This document shows, piece after piece, positions 11,340-22,673 of a DNA stretch of 64,000 bases (positions are counted from its first letter, which is position 1; each line of letters begins with the position of its first letter). The notes beneath the pieces were generated by a model. That model saw only the letters and a list, made by a program, of their open reading frames with translations, was not told the DNA's origin and searched no databases. The DNA comes from Dendrobium chrysotoxum (Eukaryota > Streptophyta > Magnoliopsida > Asparagales > Orchidaceae): the NCBI GenBank assembly GCA_019925795.1, contig CM034314.1:30373774-30437773 (forward strand), in the 5' to 3' direction. The position numbers were made by a program, and so were the translations under genes.

Positions 11340-12110
11340 TATATGACCTTACATAGGACCTTCATCTACACTAGAAAGTTATTTAGCTAATTTGGCTAAA
11401 GTATCTTCTTTGATATTATGGCTTTAAGGTATTCTAATTAGTGATTATAGTAATATTTTCTAATAAAAATTTTAACTCTTTAATGGTAATCATAAAGTTT
11501 ATATTTATAAATTTTTAATTTCAACTACATGAGTAATAATTAATTGAGAATCACCATAGATTTTGACTCTTTTAATTTTTATTTGAATAGCTAACTATAA
11601 GACTTTAATTAGTGTTTCATATTTTTCCTCATTTTAAGTTCAAGGAGATTCTATAACATAAAATCCATGATCTTCACTAGAAAGTTCCTTGATCCTATAT
11701 GCACTATTTGAATAACTAACTCTAGGACATTCATCTTCACTACAAAGTTCTTTAGTAAATTTAGCTAATGCCTCATCTATGTTATTATGTCTTTTTGGTA
11801 GTCTGATGAGTGATGCTAGGAATATTTTCTAATAAAATTATAACCCTTTGATGGTAAGAATGCATGTTAGATTTTAAAACCTTTAGAATCAATATAAATT
11901 TTGAATCTTTTTATTTTTATTTAAATAGCTAACTCTAGGCCAACAATGAGTGCTTCATATTGTTCCTCATTATTAGTTTATGGATCTTTTATAACATAGG
12001 AATGTATAATAATGACTTCAATTGGAGTCTTGAATAATAATCCAATTATTTTTGTAAATGAAGGAATTTATCGGATGTCTCAAAATTTGATATAAGAAGC
12101 ACCATAAAAA
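11340..12110 (-). pseudogene. Tat RNase H region present as two tandem copies
   Basis: Two diverged copies of the same segment lie in tandem. Anchors are ttcatctacactagaaagtt at 11361 and ttcatcttcactacaaagtt at 11730, with the RNase H block again near 11560-11690 and 11900-12020. The right copy translates on the minus strand as TNNEEQYEALIVGLELAI and is the better preserved. The left copy shows the same blocks with more damage. At the 12060-12110 end, KLYFYGASYIKF corresponds to the WKLYFDGAS start of this RNase H, seen only once. A duplicated RNase H inside one element is abnormal and probably arose by unequal recombination or template switching. Confidence 0.7.
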
Positions 12111-12830
12111 TATAATTTTATTCTTAGTCTTGTATTGTTAACACTTGCTTATAAGTAAAACTATCATTACAAGGGAAACAACAGGTCCAAAAAGTGCAGC
12201 AAAGAAGTTAGCTGATGCTTGTCTTTTAACTACTCATTCAGGGGCATAAGTAATGCAGAATTAGGGTAAAATATTTGCCTATCTAGCTAGAACTATTGAT
12301 AATATTTGTATACACTTCATATATTAGAGCATATTTACTCAAGAAATTAAACAAATATTTTGGGAAACATGTAATGCCTCAAATTTTGTATAGCAACAAT
12401 CAATGCTAAGCAATGTTGATATTGCATGTCAAATAATTTAAACTTTTGCCTCAGGTAATACAAGACATTTTCCATACCTTATTCATTGACTTGAGCTAGT
12501 GATGCTCCTACCAATTAATATGGAGCTAATATATAAAGAATAAAAGGTTTACTAGTTTTTTTTTTTTTTTGGTTGGGAGGGCCGGGAGGGTGTGGAGTGT
12601 TTAATATTAGAGCCTTAACAAATATTTCTTAAGATGATATAAAACTTCTTGTAAAGATTTTTCCAATTAGAATTAAACATTTTGTTTGCCAGAGCTATAA
12701 AATATTGGCATCTATTGAAAAGGTTTGAACTAAAGTGCCTAAAAAATTATTTCTTTGTTTTTCAATTTATTTATGGGTAGGGACAATATTACCAAGCTAA
12801 GACAGATATTATTCTTCTCAAATGAAGCCA
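12111..12830 (-). pseudogene. Tat RT thumb and first RNase H
   Basis: Minus strand: KPFILYIS, VGASLAQVNE, GMENVLYYLRQKFKLFDMQY, CLALIVAIQNLRHYMFPK. This is the gypsy RNase H pattern KPL.LY.A.....GA.LAQ..E.GKE..LYYLSR.L...E.NYSP.EK.CLAL.FA.QKLRHYM. Further right, LYHLKKYLL and FQ-MPIFYSSG fit the RT tail (F..IK.YL..PPVL; PF..LMKK). A T-run and G-rich patch at about 12550-12590 interrupts it. Upstream RT catalytic blocks are not readable. Confidence 0.75.
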
Positions 12831-12999
12831 ACATCAATTAGTTTTTTAGTCTTTTTGTTAACCTCATTTCTCAATGTCATTACAAATTCTTCTATATTAA
12901 TGTTTGATAGGTAGAGTTTGAGGACTATAGAGTTTATTACAAAATATTTTACAAGATAACTTATGCATTTTAGCATAACTACAAGCAAAGAAATCTTGA

Positions 13000-14380
13000 T
13001 AATTTCAAGAATTTAATCATCTTTCAAGATAAATCTTATGAAAGAAACTTGAAAATAAATGATAGATGAGGATAATTATCTGAACATAAGATTATTTGAA
13101 TTAATTTATATATGACTGATAGGGCTTCTTCTTTTAAATATTTAGATGTATCAATATTTTTAGATGGTATTTCATGAATGCCATTAGTGTTTGGCATAGA
13201 AATGATTGATATTTTGGCTTTCTTAAGCTTTGATCTCTTCATAAAGCCTAATATTTTTTTTAATAAAAAGATTTAAGCTTCCTTAAGCTTGAGAATAGCT
13301 TTCCATCCTATTTAAACTTTTTTTAGGAAGGATTTTATTTTATAACCATTTTATAATTATAGGAGACTAAACGTATATAAAGGCATGCCCTCCATTTGTT
13401 CTAAACAACCTAATTCTTATCCTGGAAATATTTCTAGGAGAAGTAATACAAGTCTTTAAAATAGTTGCTATGATACATTATGATTTTCTTAATAAGGATT
13501 AGTAGGTGGTAGTCCTCATTATGTAGTTGTTATGTAGTGGTGTTGTCTAGACAGATTGGTAGTAGTAAATCTTGAATATTCATGCTTAATTTGATGTGGT
13601 TTATTACAATGTATTACCAAATGTTTTTAATAAATTTTTTTAATATCATTGTTTAATTTTAATGTTATTTAGAAAAAAGAGTAGTAGCTGATGCAATGAG
13701 GAGTCATAGCAATAGAAGAAGGATTAATACATAATACATGATATAGTATAATAAAAAACATCCCAATAAATGTACATGACAACTTGTCCAACATAACCTA
13801 AACTAACGCCTCCTTTGTGGCATGCATGGTATGGCATCAGTGCCATGTGTATAATGTTGTGGTGGAGCAAGTGGTATATCATGTAACTCATGATGCTCCT
13901 CAGTAGTAATGTCAGGCTAAGTAATGTCAGGTGCTTGTATGGTGGATAGAACATACTCTGGATATCACCTGGAGGGAAAATCCTATTGTGTGGGATAATT
14001 GAATAAGTCCTTAGAGGGGCCCTAATCAACATAAGAGGATGGGCCAACAACCATTTTTTAAGGATCTACAAAAGTTGGTGGTGTGTTAAAAGCTATGTAG
14101 AGCCCAACAGGGTTATTTACCTATCAATCATCAATGATATGCATTTGCATGTGCAGTCCCTAGCAGAGCTCCCCAACTCTATTTAAACTCGTCTAAATGT
14201 ATGTATCATCAGTACCACCAAAGTACCATAAAGTCCTCTCCATCTGAATGAAGAAATTGTGCTACACTTAATATGTGAATAATTCAGTTGAATATGAAAT
14301 AGAATGACTAGAAAGATAATATACTAATTAAGGCTTACTTATAAATTGGAGCTATGAGGGGCCTCTAGTGTCATGACCCA
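13000..14380. other. No recognisable gene
   Basis: Two open frames occur on the minus strand (13036-13242, Lys/Ile-rich, 68 codons; 13724-14050, 108 codons, His/Leu/Tyr-rich), but neither shows a family motif or a start context I can support. The 13.70-14.38 kb stretch is less AT-rich than its surroundings and could be a decayed coding fragment, function unknown. Confidence 0.35.
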
Positions 14381-14381
14381 A

Positions 14382-15600
14382 CCTGATATGACTCAACACT
14401 ATACTAGTCACACCATGTTGAATTATGGAAAAACACAAACCCAGAGATCCAGATGGAATAAGACTGAAATAAAACTTCCAATTTATTTACTATACAAAGC
14501 ACTTCTGAATACAATATAAAGTGAATGACTATAGAATCTCAAAATGATTTTCTATTCTCATCTAAAAAATTTTATACAATATAAGGTATCTACAATTGTG
14601 CTTGGCAACATACAGCATAACCAAATAAAAGCCAAGCCTATAAAAATAAAACTAACTAAAATTATATGCTTATAACATAGATTTGAGCCTAATATCCAAA
14701 GCTACTCAACTTCCTCTTTACCATTTCCCTGGCTTGAAAAAAAAAGCAAAAGTAGGAGTGAGCTAACACGAATGAGTAGATTATCATAGCCTAAAATAGA
14801 ATCAATAACCCAAATAAAAAAAAAAGAAAATTATGAAATAATAACTGAAGTGTTGTACGGAAAGATGACATTGAAACTAAAACAAAAGCTTAAATTGAAC
14901 TTCATATAAGCATTTAAAAGCATTTGAATTATAGATAAATATTTAATAGTGATTATTGCAATGGCTGTCAAGCCCAAATTTTAAATATCTTCATTAAAAG
15001 AATCCCACATCGGTAGCCCACTAACTAGTATAAATAATATATTATTTTATGTGTAATATTTTTAGTAAAAGTATGTTGTTTTATTTATGTTTCGCAGTAA
15101 GAATATAAAAAAGGCATAAAATTCTATGTATCATCACACATTGTGCTACCAAATGAATAAACACCGTAGCGCCATAAAGGACACTACTAGAGTTCCACAA
15201 TATTAAAATAGTAGCGCAAACTTCTCTGTTTGACTATGTCATGGCATCAAAATGGTCATCTTAGTAATGTCATATTCACTATCTTCAAGCGTCATGGCAT
15301 CACAATTTATAATGCCTAGCACCAAAATTACCATTCGCACTCCACGCCATTCAAAAGTTTGCAGCATCACGGCATAGCAGTTGTAACTTTCAAAGGACAT
15401 AATCTGCCAGCGAAGTAACACAAATATTCACTAAGTTAGTAATCCACGTTAGTATACACCATGCTAGAGCAAAAACATCTGCACAGTGGTGTTAGTTCAT
15501 TATATAGGCACTACGGTGCTAATCTTTCAAGTGCTAGTTGCTTATTTTATATTTTTCTATGAATAGTCATTGTATTATATTTATAAATAAGTTCAGTTAC
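14382..15600 (-). repeat. Gypsy-type LTR remnant, minus orientation
   Basis: It starts with tgtcatgacccaacc, which reversed is an LTR end of the GGGTCATGACA type, common in gypsy elements. A segment at 14700-14790 (cctggcttgaaa..., gtgagctaacacg) has a diverged counterpart near 39060-39130. At 15130-15200 and 15490-15540 it carries the same short palindromes (caccgtagcgcc, cactacggtgct) that mark several other LTRs in the window. The element-sense start, at the right end, is not defined. Sequence of similar character continues on both sides of the LINE insertion at 15802. Confidence 0.5.
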
Positions 15601-15801
15601 TTTTATACTTGTAGAACTTTTAAAGTACTTCTCTGAATTTTCCTTAGACTGACACTAAGAGGGTTTAGGAAAGTACTTGATATAATCCATTAGAAAGTTT
15701 TAGTTAGTGTTTGTTAAAGCAACTCTTTAAGTTGAGGGAGAGGACTGTAGAAAAGATACTTTGATCCATCATGGTGATATCTTTCTCTTGTATGTTTGAT
15801 T

Positions 15802-17888
15802 TTTTTTAACCACAAAAAAAGATATTTCATTAAAACAAAAGAGGGGAACAAAAAAGAACAAACAGGAAAAAAATTTCTATTAGGCCTCCCTAACACAAAA
15901 GAGAAGGCAGAAAAAGAGAACCAAAGAAGAAGCAACCAAACAAAGAAAAGAACAAAGAAAAAAAAATCCTCATTGGAAAATGAGAGATCCCCCATGGTAT
16001 TGTAGAAGACAATACATCCAAGAAGACCTCAACAATAATTATTTAAGGGGCCCAAATCCCATCCCAAGACCTCACAAGTTACTTTTTTCCTCTTACGAGG
16101 GGCAGTGGTGATAGGCCCCAGCTGCTACAGTTCCTTTTGAAGGACTCTAGGTTTTTGCTTTGAGGGGTTCAATCTATCATTAGAGATATCTTGTTGCTTA
16201 GATTTTTTAGTAGTAAAACTAATTGGCTCTGGGTAAGAATTAGTTGACGTTGGAATGGGTCACCTCATTTCATGACCTTTAGAAAGTTTTGTGGGAAGAT
16301 GGCCTTTCTGCTATGGCATTCACCTTCTAGTGATGATATTTCAAGTTCCCAATTGGTTCAAAGGTTGGAAAGATATAGAATCAGACTTCTGAGTATGCAC
16401 AGGAATAACTGGATTCTGTAAATTAATAGCAGAAGATTGAAGAGTTCTGTCAACAGGCTGCAGCTTAGTCTTGTAAGGGCAAGCCTCCACTTGATGGAAA
16501 ATAATTCCACAATGGAAACAAAGATGAGAGAGGCCCTTTTACTCAACTTTTTGAAAAATTCTTCCATTTATTCCCTTAATCTAAAAGCCTGAGGAGGGTT
16601 TCTATGTATGATCAATACGGACACACACTCTTGCATAAGAATTTTGACCCGAAGAGGATGATTGCTCATCCATCCAAAGAAGTTCTCTAATTGTAGTAGC
16701 CATACGAACAATATTAGATGGATCCCAATATATCAGAGGAAGCTGAGGAAATTGGACCCAAATAGGCGAGATGAACCCCTTCAAATCCTTAAGAGAAATG
16801 GAACATGACCACCGATCAAGGCAAATTATGCTTCCGGCCACAGTATAAAGACCACCCCAAAGGATGATATCATGAGCTTCGGGGCTTTCAAAAATACAAA
16901 TAAAGCAATTTGGAGCGATGGTGATAAATTGAAACTCCCCAACATGAGACCATCTCCTTGATAGTTCTCCTTGGAGCCAAGCAAAGGAGATCTGCTTGCC
17001 AAGAAGTTTCCTAACTATAGCACATTCTAATTTAGAAATATTCTCTTAAACATTATCAAGGTTAAGGCTCAAGGAAACTCCATCCTCATCAAGCACCTCA
17101 TGTTTTTGAATCTTGTTTAAAGGAGTATAAGATGGCTTCCTCCAAGCATAATGGCCTGGACTTTGATCACCAAACACCTTATTGTTTTGGGGAATTTCAC
17201 TTGCTGGAAAGGGGATAAAATTCTGCACCAATTGCTTCCAAGTTAGGAGAAATAGGCTTAGAAGCATGAACACAAATAGTTGGAGTGAAACTTTCAGTTA
17301 CTAGAGGATCTTGAGCTGCAACAATAGGGGATTTAACCTTACAAGAAACCAACCTTCCTTCCAAACTATTCACACATTTTAAACTAGAATCTACCATATA
17401 ATCACTCACGACATCCACACACAGAATGTTTAGATCAGGGAAACTGACCTCATATAAGCTGTCCAACAGAAGCTAATGGGCAGGGGAATAGCTCCGAACA
17501 GACCCTAGGGAAGGCTCACGAAGCAAGCTAAGGCAATCCTACTCAATAAGCTCCGACCTATTCACATGGACAGAAGAGTCCAGGTCCTAACAAACACTAG
17601 AGAAGTTCTAATTGGACCCCATATCTAGCTCTCAAAATTGGTTTTTATCAAATGAAGGCTACTTGTGATCAGAAGCAGCAACTGAAAGCTTAGAATCAAC
17701 ATCATAGGTGACCATCAAAACCTGCTCGCAAGCCTCAAAACCTTTTCCTTCCAAAACCTTCCAATTGTTGCCTTCCATAGGAGCCTTCCTACCATCACTA
17801 CCCCCACCGGAGTGGGGACAAGACTGTCTACCTTTCCTACCAGCCATCATAGCTATCGGGAAGAAGAGGCCCATTTATGGAAATGTGA
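15802..17888 (-). mobile_element. LINE insertion with ORF1 but no reverse transcriptase
   Basis: A 2.09-kb non-LTR element on the minus strand. Its 3' end is a poly(A) tail (poly-T at 15800-15807 on the plus strand) preceded by a typical plant LINE tail (aatgaaatatc near 15820). It is flanked by an 18-bp direct repeat, tctcttgtatgtttgatt at 15784-15801 and tctcttatatatttgatt at 17889-17906, matching at 16 of 18 positions. This is the expected target duplication. Only the ORF1 region and the 3' tail are present; a complete L1-type element would have a 3-4 kb ORF2 (endonuclease plus RT) between them. It is therefore an internally deleted, non-autonomous copy. Confidence 0.85.
16010..17874 (-). 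pseudogene. LINE ORF1 (DUF4283 plus CCHC zinc knuckle), broken
   Basis: ORF1 encodes the RNA-binding Gag-like protein of plant L1 elements. The reading starts at M of MGLFFPIAMMAGRKG (17874) or the inner MMAG (about 17850). After a Ser-rich N-terminal region with several stops and one frameshift near 17200-17240, the DUF4283 domain follows: FAWLQGELSRRWSHVGEFQF, ITIAPNCFICIFESPEAHD, LDRWS, then IWVQFPQLPLIYWDPSNIVR and YARVCVRID. A CX2CX4HX4C knuckle, CFHCGIIFHQVEAC, is intact at 16479-16520. The second frame is kept through to the zinc knuckle with only point stops, so decay is recent compared with the surrounding LTR elements. No ORF2 follows. Confidence 0.85.
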
Positions 17889-17906
17889 TCTCTTATATAT
17901 TTGATT

Positions 17907-18600
17907 CTTCCATGGTATTAATGAAAATTAGTTTGCTTATTTATTTTATCATATCCTGTTAAACCTCTTATTTTGGATTGGAAATATAAAATTCATGTTT
18001 AGTACTAATATAGACTCTTGGGCAATCAATGTTTAAGACTTCTTCAATATTTATCTCGATCTTTATTTAATGCATAGAGTAGCCATATGTGTAGTTAAAA
18101 TTTAGTGTGATGTAGAGTCGTCGATGGAAGAGTATTAGAACAACCAAGAGTATTGAATAGACTTTTACATGCCTATCTATAGCAAGGAACAGATTCTAGG
18201 TTTAATGAGATGATTTAAATATAGAAGGTCAACATATATCCTTTTCACCCCTATAAGCTGAACAGAGATCTTGGGATGTATATGCTCTGAATCACATCAA
18301 ATAGAAAGAGTCTCATTAAGAAATATATGTATTTTATTATTATCAATCCAAAACACGTTTATCAAATATTATATCCAGTATTTTTCTACTGTTTTTATTC
18401 AGTGATTAAATCTCCAAAACCATTATTTTTAATTGTTATGATAATTATTATAATTTAAGGAAGTAGTACTCATAAATTACAAGTAAGCATACTTGCTCTT
18501 GGGATTGAAACTCTTCTCTATCATTATATTACTTGATTGGGCACATATATAACATTATTTAGGGATTGATATAGCCCTAATATTTTTAAGCAATCCTTTA
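17907..18600. repeat. LTR-like sequence that hosted the LINE
   Basis: Continuation of the target of the LINE insertion; 15600-15801 joins directly to 17907 when the LINE is removed. At 18500-18570 there is a plus-sense version of the widespread Athila/Tat LTR segment (ggattgaaactcttctct, then tattacttgattgggcac). No coding capacity is seen. Confidence 0.5.
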
Positions 18601-18619
18601 GGGTCAAAAAATACCCCCA

Positions 18620-18840
18620 TCACCCACTAGCTCTAACATAATAGAATCTCACCTCAATAGCCCACCTGCTCCAGCATAATAAAATCTCACGTCAGTCACC
18701 ATAGCAATGGCATAATAGACTCCCACCTCTATAGTTCACTAGCTTTGGCATAAGAGAATGCCACCTCGATAGCCCACTAGCTCTGGCATAACAGAATCTC
18801 ACCTTAATTTCCTACTAGCAACAACATAACACCATATCAC
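18620..18840. repeat. 37-38 bp minisatellite, about six units
   Basis: Tandem units built on cccactagctctggcata followed by a.aatctcacct. Six can be lined up between 18620 and 18840, the fifth and second being most alike. The third unit is shortened and the last is degenerate. It lies in LTR-derived non-coding sequence. Confidence 0.85.
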
Positions 18841-19780
18841 ATAACATCATCTCATATTTCTTTCACCATTATACACATTTTTTGATGCATTTCATTAATT
18901 AAAGCATAATTGAACTACATTTAAAAATTGCAAAAAAAGCCTTAACGATAAGCAACAAAAACACTACCGAGCAAAATTCCTAGCTTTAAAATATAACTAA
19001 TTTACTAGGAATTGTGTAAAATATCTTTTAAGACTTTAGCTATACTACAACAATATTTTTTAGAGTTTTGATTATTTTTTATTCAATAAAAATTGCATAA
19101 ATTTTAAAATACTTGGTGGGAAATTTGTAGAAAATATTTAAAATGTTTATAATCTTAGTCTCTAGAACATGTAAAAAGTTAAGCAATGAAAATTCTACCA
19201 ATACAAAGTTATCCACTTTTTTGGTAATAGAACTATTAATTCCCTTAAAAAAATTTCAAAAATATCAAATTATTGAAAATTGAGATTGGCAAAATAACCT
19301 ATCTTGAGATGAATAACTTTTTCGATTAGCCCAATGGCTAGAAATGACCAGAAGTGGATAAAATGGACTTTCTATTAGTCAAATCTTACTCCTCTCTCTT
19401 GCTTTAATGCATGTGGTGCTCAATTGAATAAAATAATTATTTTATTTTATATTTAAAATTAAATAATGGCCTAGCGCTACTATACCATAATTCTAACAAT
19501 ATGGTACTAGTTCAAATATCCAAAAACACAAGACTAAAACACTAAATTGTCACTATTTGGCATCATGGTGCTGTTACTGCACCACGGCTCTGAAACACTC
19601 AATATTGTGGTGCTAAAATAGTAGAATTTTATATTTTTTGTGAAATGCACTCCAATCCATTGGGACTCATTCAAAAATATATGTAAACCAATTTCACACA
19701 TTGAAATACTTTCAAACAAATACAAATAGGCACAAGTACCAAAAATGCAATGGGTTTCTTAACATCCAGTCAGGCCATAT
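18841..19780 (-). repeat. LTR remnant with gcaccacggtgc-type palindromes
   Basis: Non-coding, AT-rich. At 19470-19620 it contains agcgctactatacc, gcatcatggtgctg, tgcaccacggctc and attgtggtgcta, the motif cluster seen in the LTRs at 4.6, 15.1, 23.2, 40.3 and 56.9 kb. Orientation is inferred as minus from the order of the flanking blocks. No boundaries are defined. Confidence 0.45.
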
Positions 19781-19784
19781 CGAT

Positions 19785-21310
19785 TTAAATAGAACTTTGA
19801 TTTTGGTAGTCTTACATCTAGCATAGTAAGTAAAAACATCGGTATGACCCAAATTATATTGTACGATTCATTCTCATCAAGAAATCCTAGCCACTAGATG
19901 TTTTAAATTGAATTTTGAACTGATCGTACTGTATAATCATAATCATACTATATGATATTTAAAATCATACTTAAATTAATCACTGTGACTAGTCAATAAA
20001 ATTAAGGGTTAATAAATATAGCCAATCATATTGTACGATATGGATCATATTGTATGACTGATAGAGACGATATCAGATTGTCCTATATATCATACTAGAC
20101 CAAATTTTGATTTTTTGAACCAATCATATAGTACGATGCTAACCATACTGGATGAACCCTTGATATTTGAACCAATCATATAGTATGATTTTAATCATAC
20201 GGGATGATTGACAGAGACAATTTTCAATAATCTTGGTGAGCACCTTATATGAATGTAAGGAAATTGAATTAATCATACCATATAAACATACGATCATTTT
20301 GTACGATAAGTAAGCAAAAGTTAAACAGTTCATCTGAATGACTATTCCATCGTACTAGATGAACCCCTTCTTTGAAGTTATCATACTATAGAAACTCAGA
20401 TCATCCTGTACAAACAGTGACAACTTAATTGAAAACTTAAGGTTTTTAGAAGCCTTGTACTTAAGCAACTTAAACTTATCTTTAGAAAGAGACTTTTGGT
20501 TGTTGAGGGAACTTTGAGTGAGAATTCTTGAGAGGGCTCTTGGGCTTTATGAGGGAGAAGGTGAGGTTGTGTGTGAGGATGAAATAGTGTGAGGGGTTTT
20601 CACACGGTTTCTCCAGAAAAGCTTGCACGTTGCTTCCTTTAGTGGCCTTGGTGAGTTCTTGGAGTTGCTCTTGGGACAGAAGCTTCGAGGTCAAGGGTCA
20701 TGGGTCTCTTCTTTCATTAGAAAGGTGAAAAAGGATTGAAGGTTCGCTACCATCACTAGGAGGGTGAGAAAGATTTCAAAGGTTAGTTGCAGTCACTAGA
20801 AGGGTGACATTGTTTTTGGTTCTCTACCGCATCAATTTTTTGGTGGAAGTGATTTATAAGGGCTTCTCCACCTTAATGTGTGGGCCAATGGAGAGTCACA
20901 ATAGTGTTAGCACAGTACCTAGAGAGGAGGACTTTAGGAAGTGGATGTAGGTCAAGGTTAACCAAACCACTATAAAATTTCTGGTGTGTTCTATCTAGTT
21001 TTTTTTTTGCTCTTTTACTTTCTACATTTTAAATTTCCTATATGAATTTAAGTTTCATTACAAACTTACTAATATTGCTTGGTTAGATTTAATCTGTGTT
21101 AGAAAAGAAAAATAGAAATATAATTCTCTTTATTTACTTGTATTACAAAACTTTGAAAAGAAAAATCATGTTTTTAATTTGCTTCTGCTTGCATTAGTTA
21201 ATTGACTAGAAACTTTCATAAATTTTTTTAAGATTGGTTAAAATAGAAAGGGTTTTGTTTTGAGTATTATTTAAAAGTACTAGTTCACCCCCCCCCCCCC
21301 CCCCTGTCCT
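19785..21310 (+). repeat. SIRE/Maximus-type copia LTR (copy A)
   Basis: From 19.86 to 20.41 kb there is an array of palindromic 15-mers such as ATCATATAGTATGAT (20175-20189) and ATCATATTGTACGAT. These are followed by a GA-rich leader with 'Ser-Gln' like open frames that are not genes, then cacagtacctagagaggagg, a 'gtggatgtaggtcaaggtt' block and aaccactataaaattt at 20960-20990. It ends with ttcaccc and a run of 17 C at 21288-21304. That order is the SIRE/Maximus LTR pattern and repeats in copies B (37.1-38.9 kb) and C (63.06 kb on). The left end lacks the LTR start seen in B and C and is probably truncated. Confidence 0.7.
21288..21304. repeat. 17-base poly-C tract at the end of SIRE LTR copy A
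   Basis: Uninterrupted C run directly after ttca. The corresponding place in copy B reads ttcaccccctcttgg (about 38893), so the run is an expansion of a short C tract. Confidence 0.95.
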
Positions 21311-21440
21311 AGTGCCCCAAGGGATAGTATAACAAGGTCTTATAACCCCCCAAACTTTTAGATGTAACTTTTATACTATAAAGATTAGAGCAAGGCAATG
21401 CTTTTCAATGGGATGATAATTCAATTCAATAGAAATGAGA
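21310..21440. other. Short spacer between SIRE LTR and gypsy fragment
   Basis: Contains a second C-rich patch (about 21346) and no coding signal. Confidence 0.4.
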
Positions 21441-22575
21441 TACTAAATAAGATAATATAGGACATTCTCTTTCCCTTCCTCATTAGTCTTAGCTAAGAGG
21501 GCTCCTAGATACTCATCAAGAGCTTTTGTATATAAAATAAGAGGCCTTCCCTATAAGAGCACCATAATGACAAGTGATAACATTAAATAATGTTTAATAT
21601 TTTCAAAGGTCTCTTAATAACTATGATCACACTAGAAATGTGTCCTTTTTACAAGAAAAGAAAAGGGTTTCCACCTACCTAAAAAGTTAGAGTTGAAATG
21701 CCTAAGGAATGCCAATCTCCCTTAGAGTGATATCAATTGCCTGAGGCTAAAGGGAGGTTTCATCTTAATGATGGCTTTGCTCTTTGTGAGGTCTATTTTA
21801 ATTCCTTTATACCTAATAATAAATTTAAGAAACTTTCTAGAATTAACCCCAAATGTACACTTTAGAGGATTTATTTTAAGGTTGAAGCGATTAAGGTGCT
21901 CAAATACAACTTTCAAATAAAATAAATGTTTACCTCAGAGTTTACTTTTAACCACCAAACCATTAACATAACACTCAATTTGCATATGAATGAGGCCACC
22001 ATAAAAAATAAGTGTTATTGCTCTTTGATATGTTGCTCCTATATTCTTAATACCAAAAAGGTATAACTCTATAACAATATGCACTAATAGGGGTTCTAAA
22101 AGTAGTAAATGCTCATCTTTAATGGAGATCTTGATTTTATTGTAACTAGATGAGCCATCCATGAAGGAAAAGCTGCTATGAGATGAGGTTGTATCTACCA
22201 TTAACTCAGGGATGGATAAGGGAAATTCATCTTTAGAACATGATTTGTTCAAGTCATGAAAATCAACACAAACCTGAATATGTCCATTTTTCTTTCAAAC
22301 AGATAGTATGTTGGCTAACCACAAGGGTATTTTTCTTTCTTAATAAAGCCATCCTCAATTAATTTTTAGTTTCATAGATAACATGCCCTTAATTTCTAAT
22401 TACATCATATACTAGGGTTGTTTAACAGGGATGACATAAGGTTATACACTACAACATCTGCTAAAAGACCAGGCATCTAATCATAACTCCAAGCAAAATA
22501 TTCCTTATAATTATTGAGTTGTATTAGTAACATAGCTTCTTCTTCATATTCATTCATATTCTTCTTAGCTTAAGC
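21440..22575 (-). pseudogene. Tat-type gypsy reverse transcriptase and RNase H start
   Basis: One of the best preserved coding remnants. On the minus strand, from right to left: NNYKEYFAWSYD then MPGL (N-terminal linker), WLANILSV, CVDFHDLNKSCSKDEFPLSI, PELMVD, FMDGSSSYNKIKI, FGIKNIGATYQRA, the catalytic site ECYVNGLVVKSKL, a single TGA, GKHLFYLKVVFEHLNRFNLK, then NPLKCTFGVNSRKFL, GRLAFLRHFNSNFLGR, and finally GRPLILYTKALDEYLGALLA of RNase H. The YVDD metal-binding motif has become YVNG, removing both catalytic Asp residues. The 22252-21722 stretch stays in one frame except for that one stop. The fragment ends abruptly near 21440. Confidence 0.85.
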
Positions 22576-22641
22576 AACCTCTTCCATATTCTCTTTTCTC
22601 TTTAGATTTTTCTTGTTCTAAAAAGCCTCCTCATTCCAACA
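22576..22641 (+). repeat. Remaining 3' end of the copia 5' LTR
   Basis: aacctcttccatattctctt through gttctaaaaagcctcctcat to ccaaca aligns with the end of the 3' LTR (about 41870-41934). It ends in CA and is followed after three bases by the primer-binding site. Confidence 0.8.
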
Positions 22642-22644
22642 AAG

Positions 22645-22657
22645 TGGTATTAGAGCT
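22645..22657 (+). other. Primer-binding site (initiator tRNA-Met type)
   Basis: tggtattagagct differs by one base (T for C) from the tggtatcagagc that copia elements use to anneal initiator tRNA-Met for minus-strand cDNA priming. It sits 3 bases after the LTR end. Confidence 0.85.
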
Positions 22658-22673
22658 AAATTCTTTTCTGAAG

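Noticed and set aside
13724..14050. 108-codon minus-strand open frame
   Set aside because: No motif, no supporting context, and composition fits chance in a less AT-rich patch.
18620..18840. CRISPR-like array
   Set aside because: Head-to-tail units with no unique spacers, diverged, in plant LTR sequence: a minisatellite.
20482..20694. 70-codon minus-strand open frame with a protein-like composition
   Set aside because: It lies in the leader part of a SIRE-type LTR that recurs in copy B, so it is LTR sequence.
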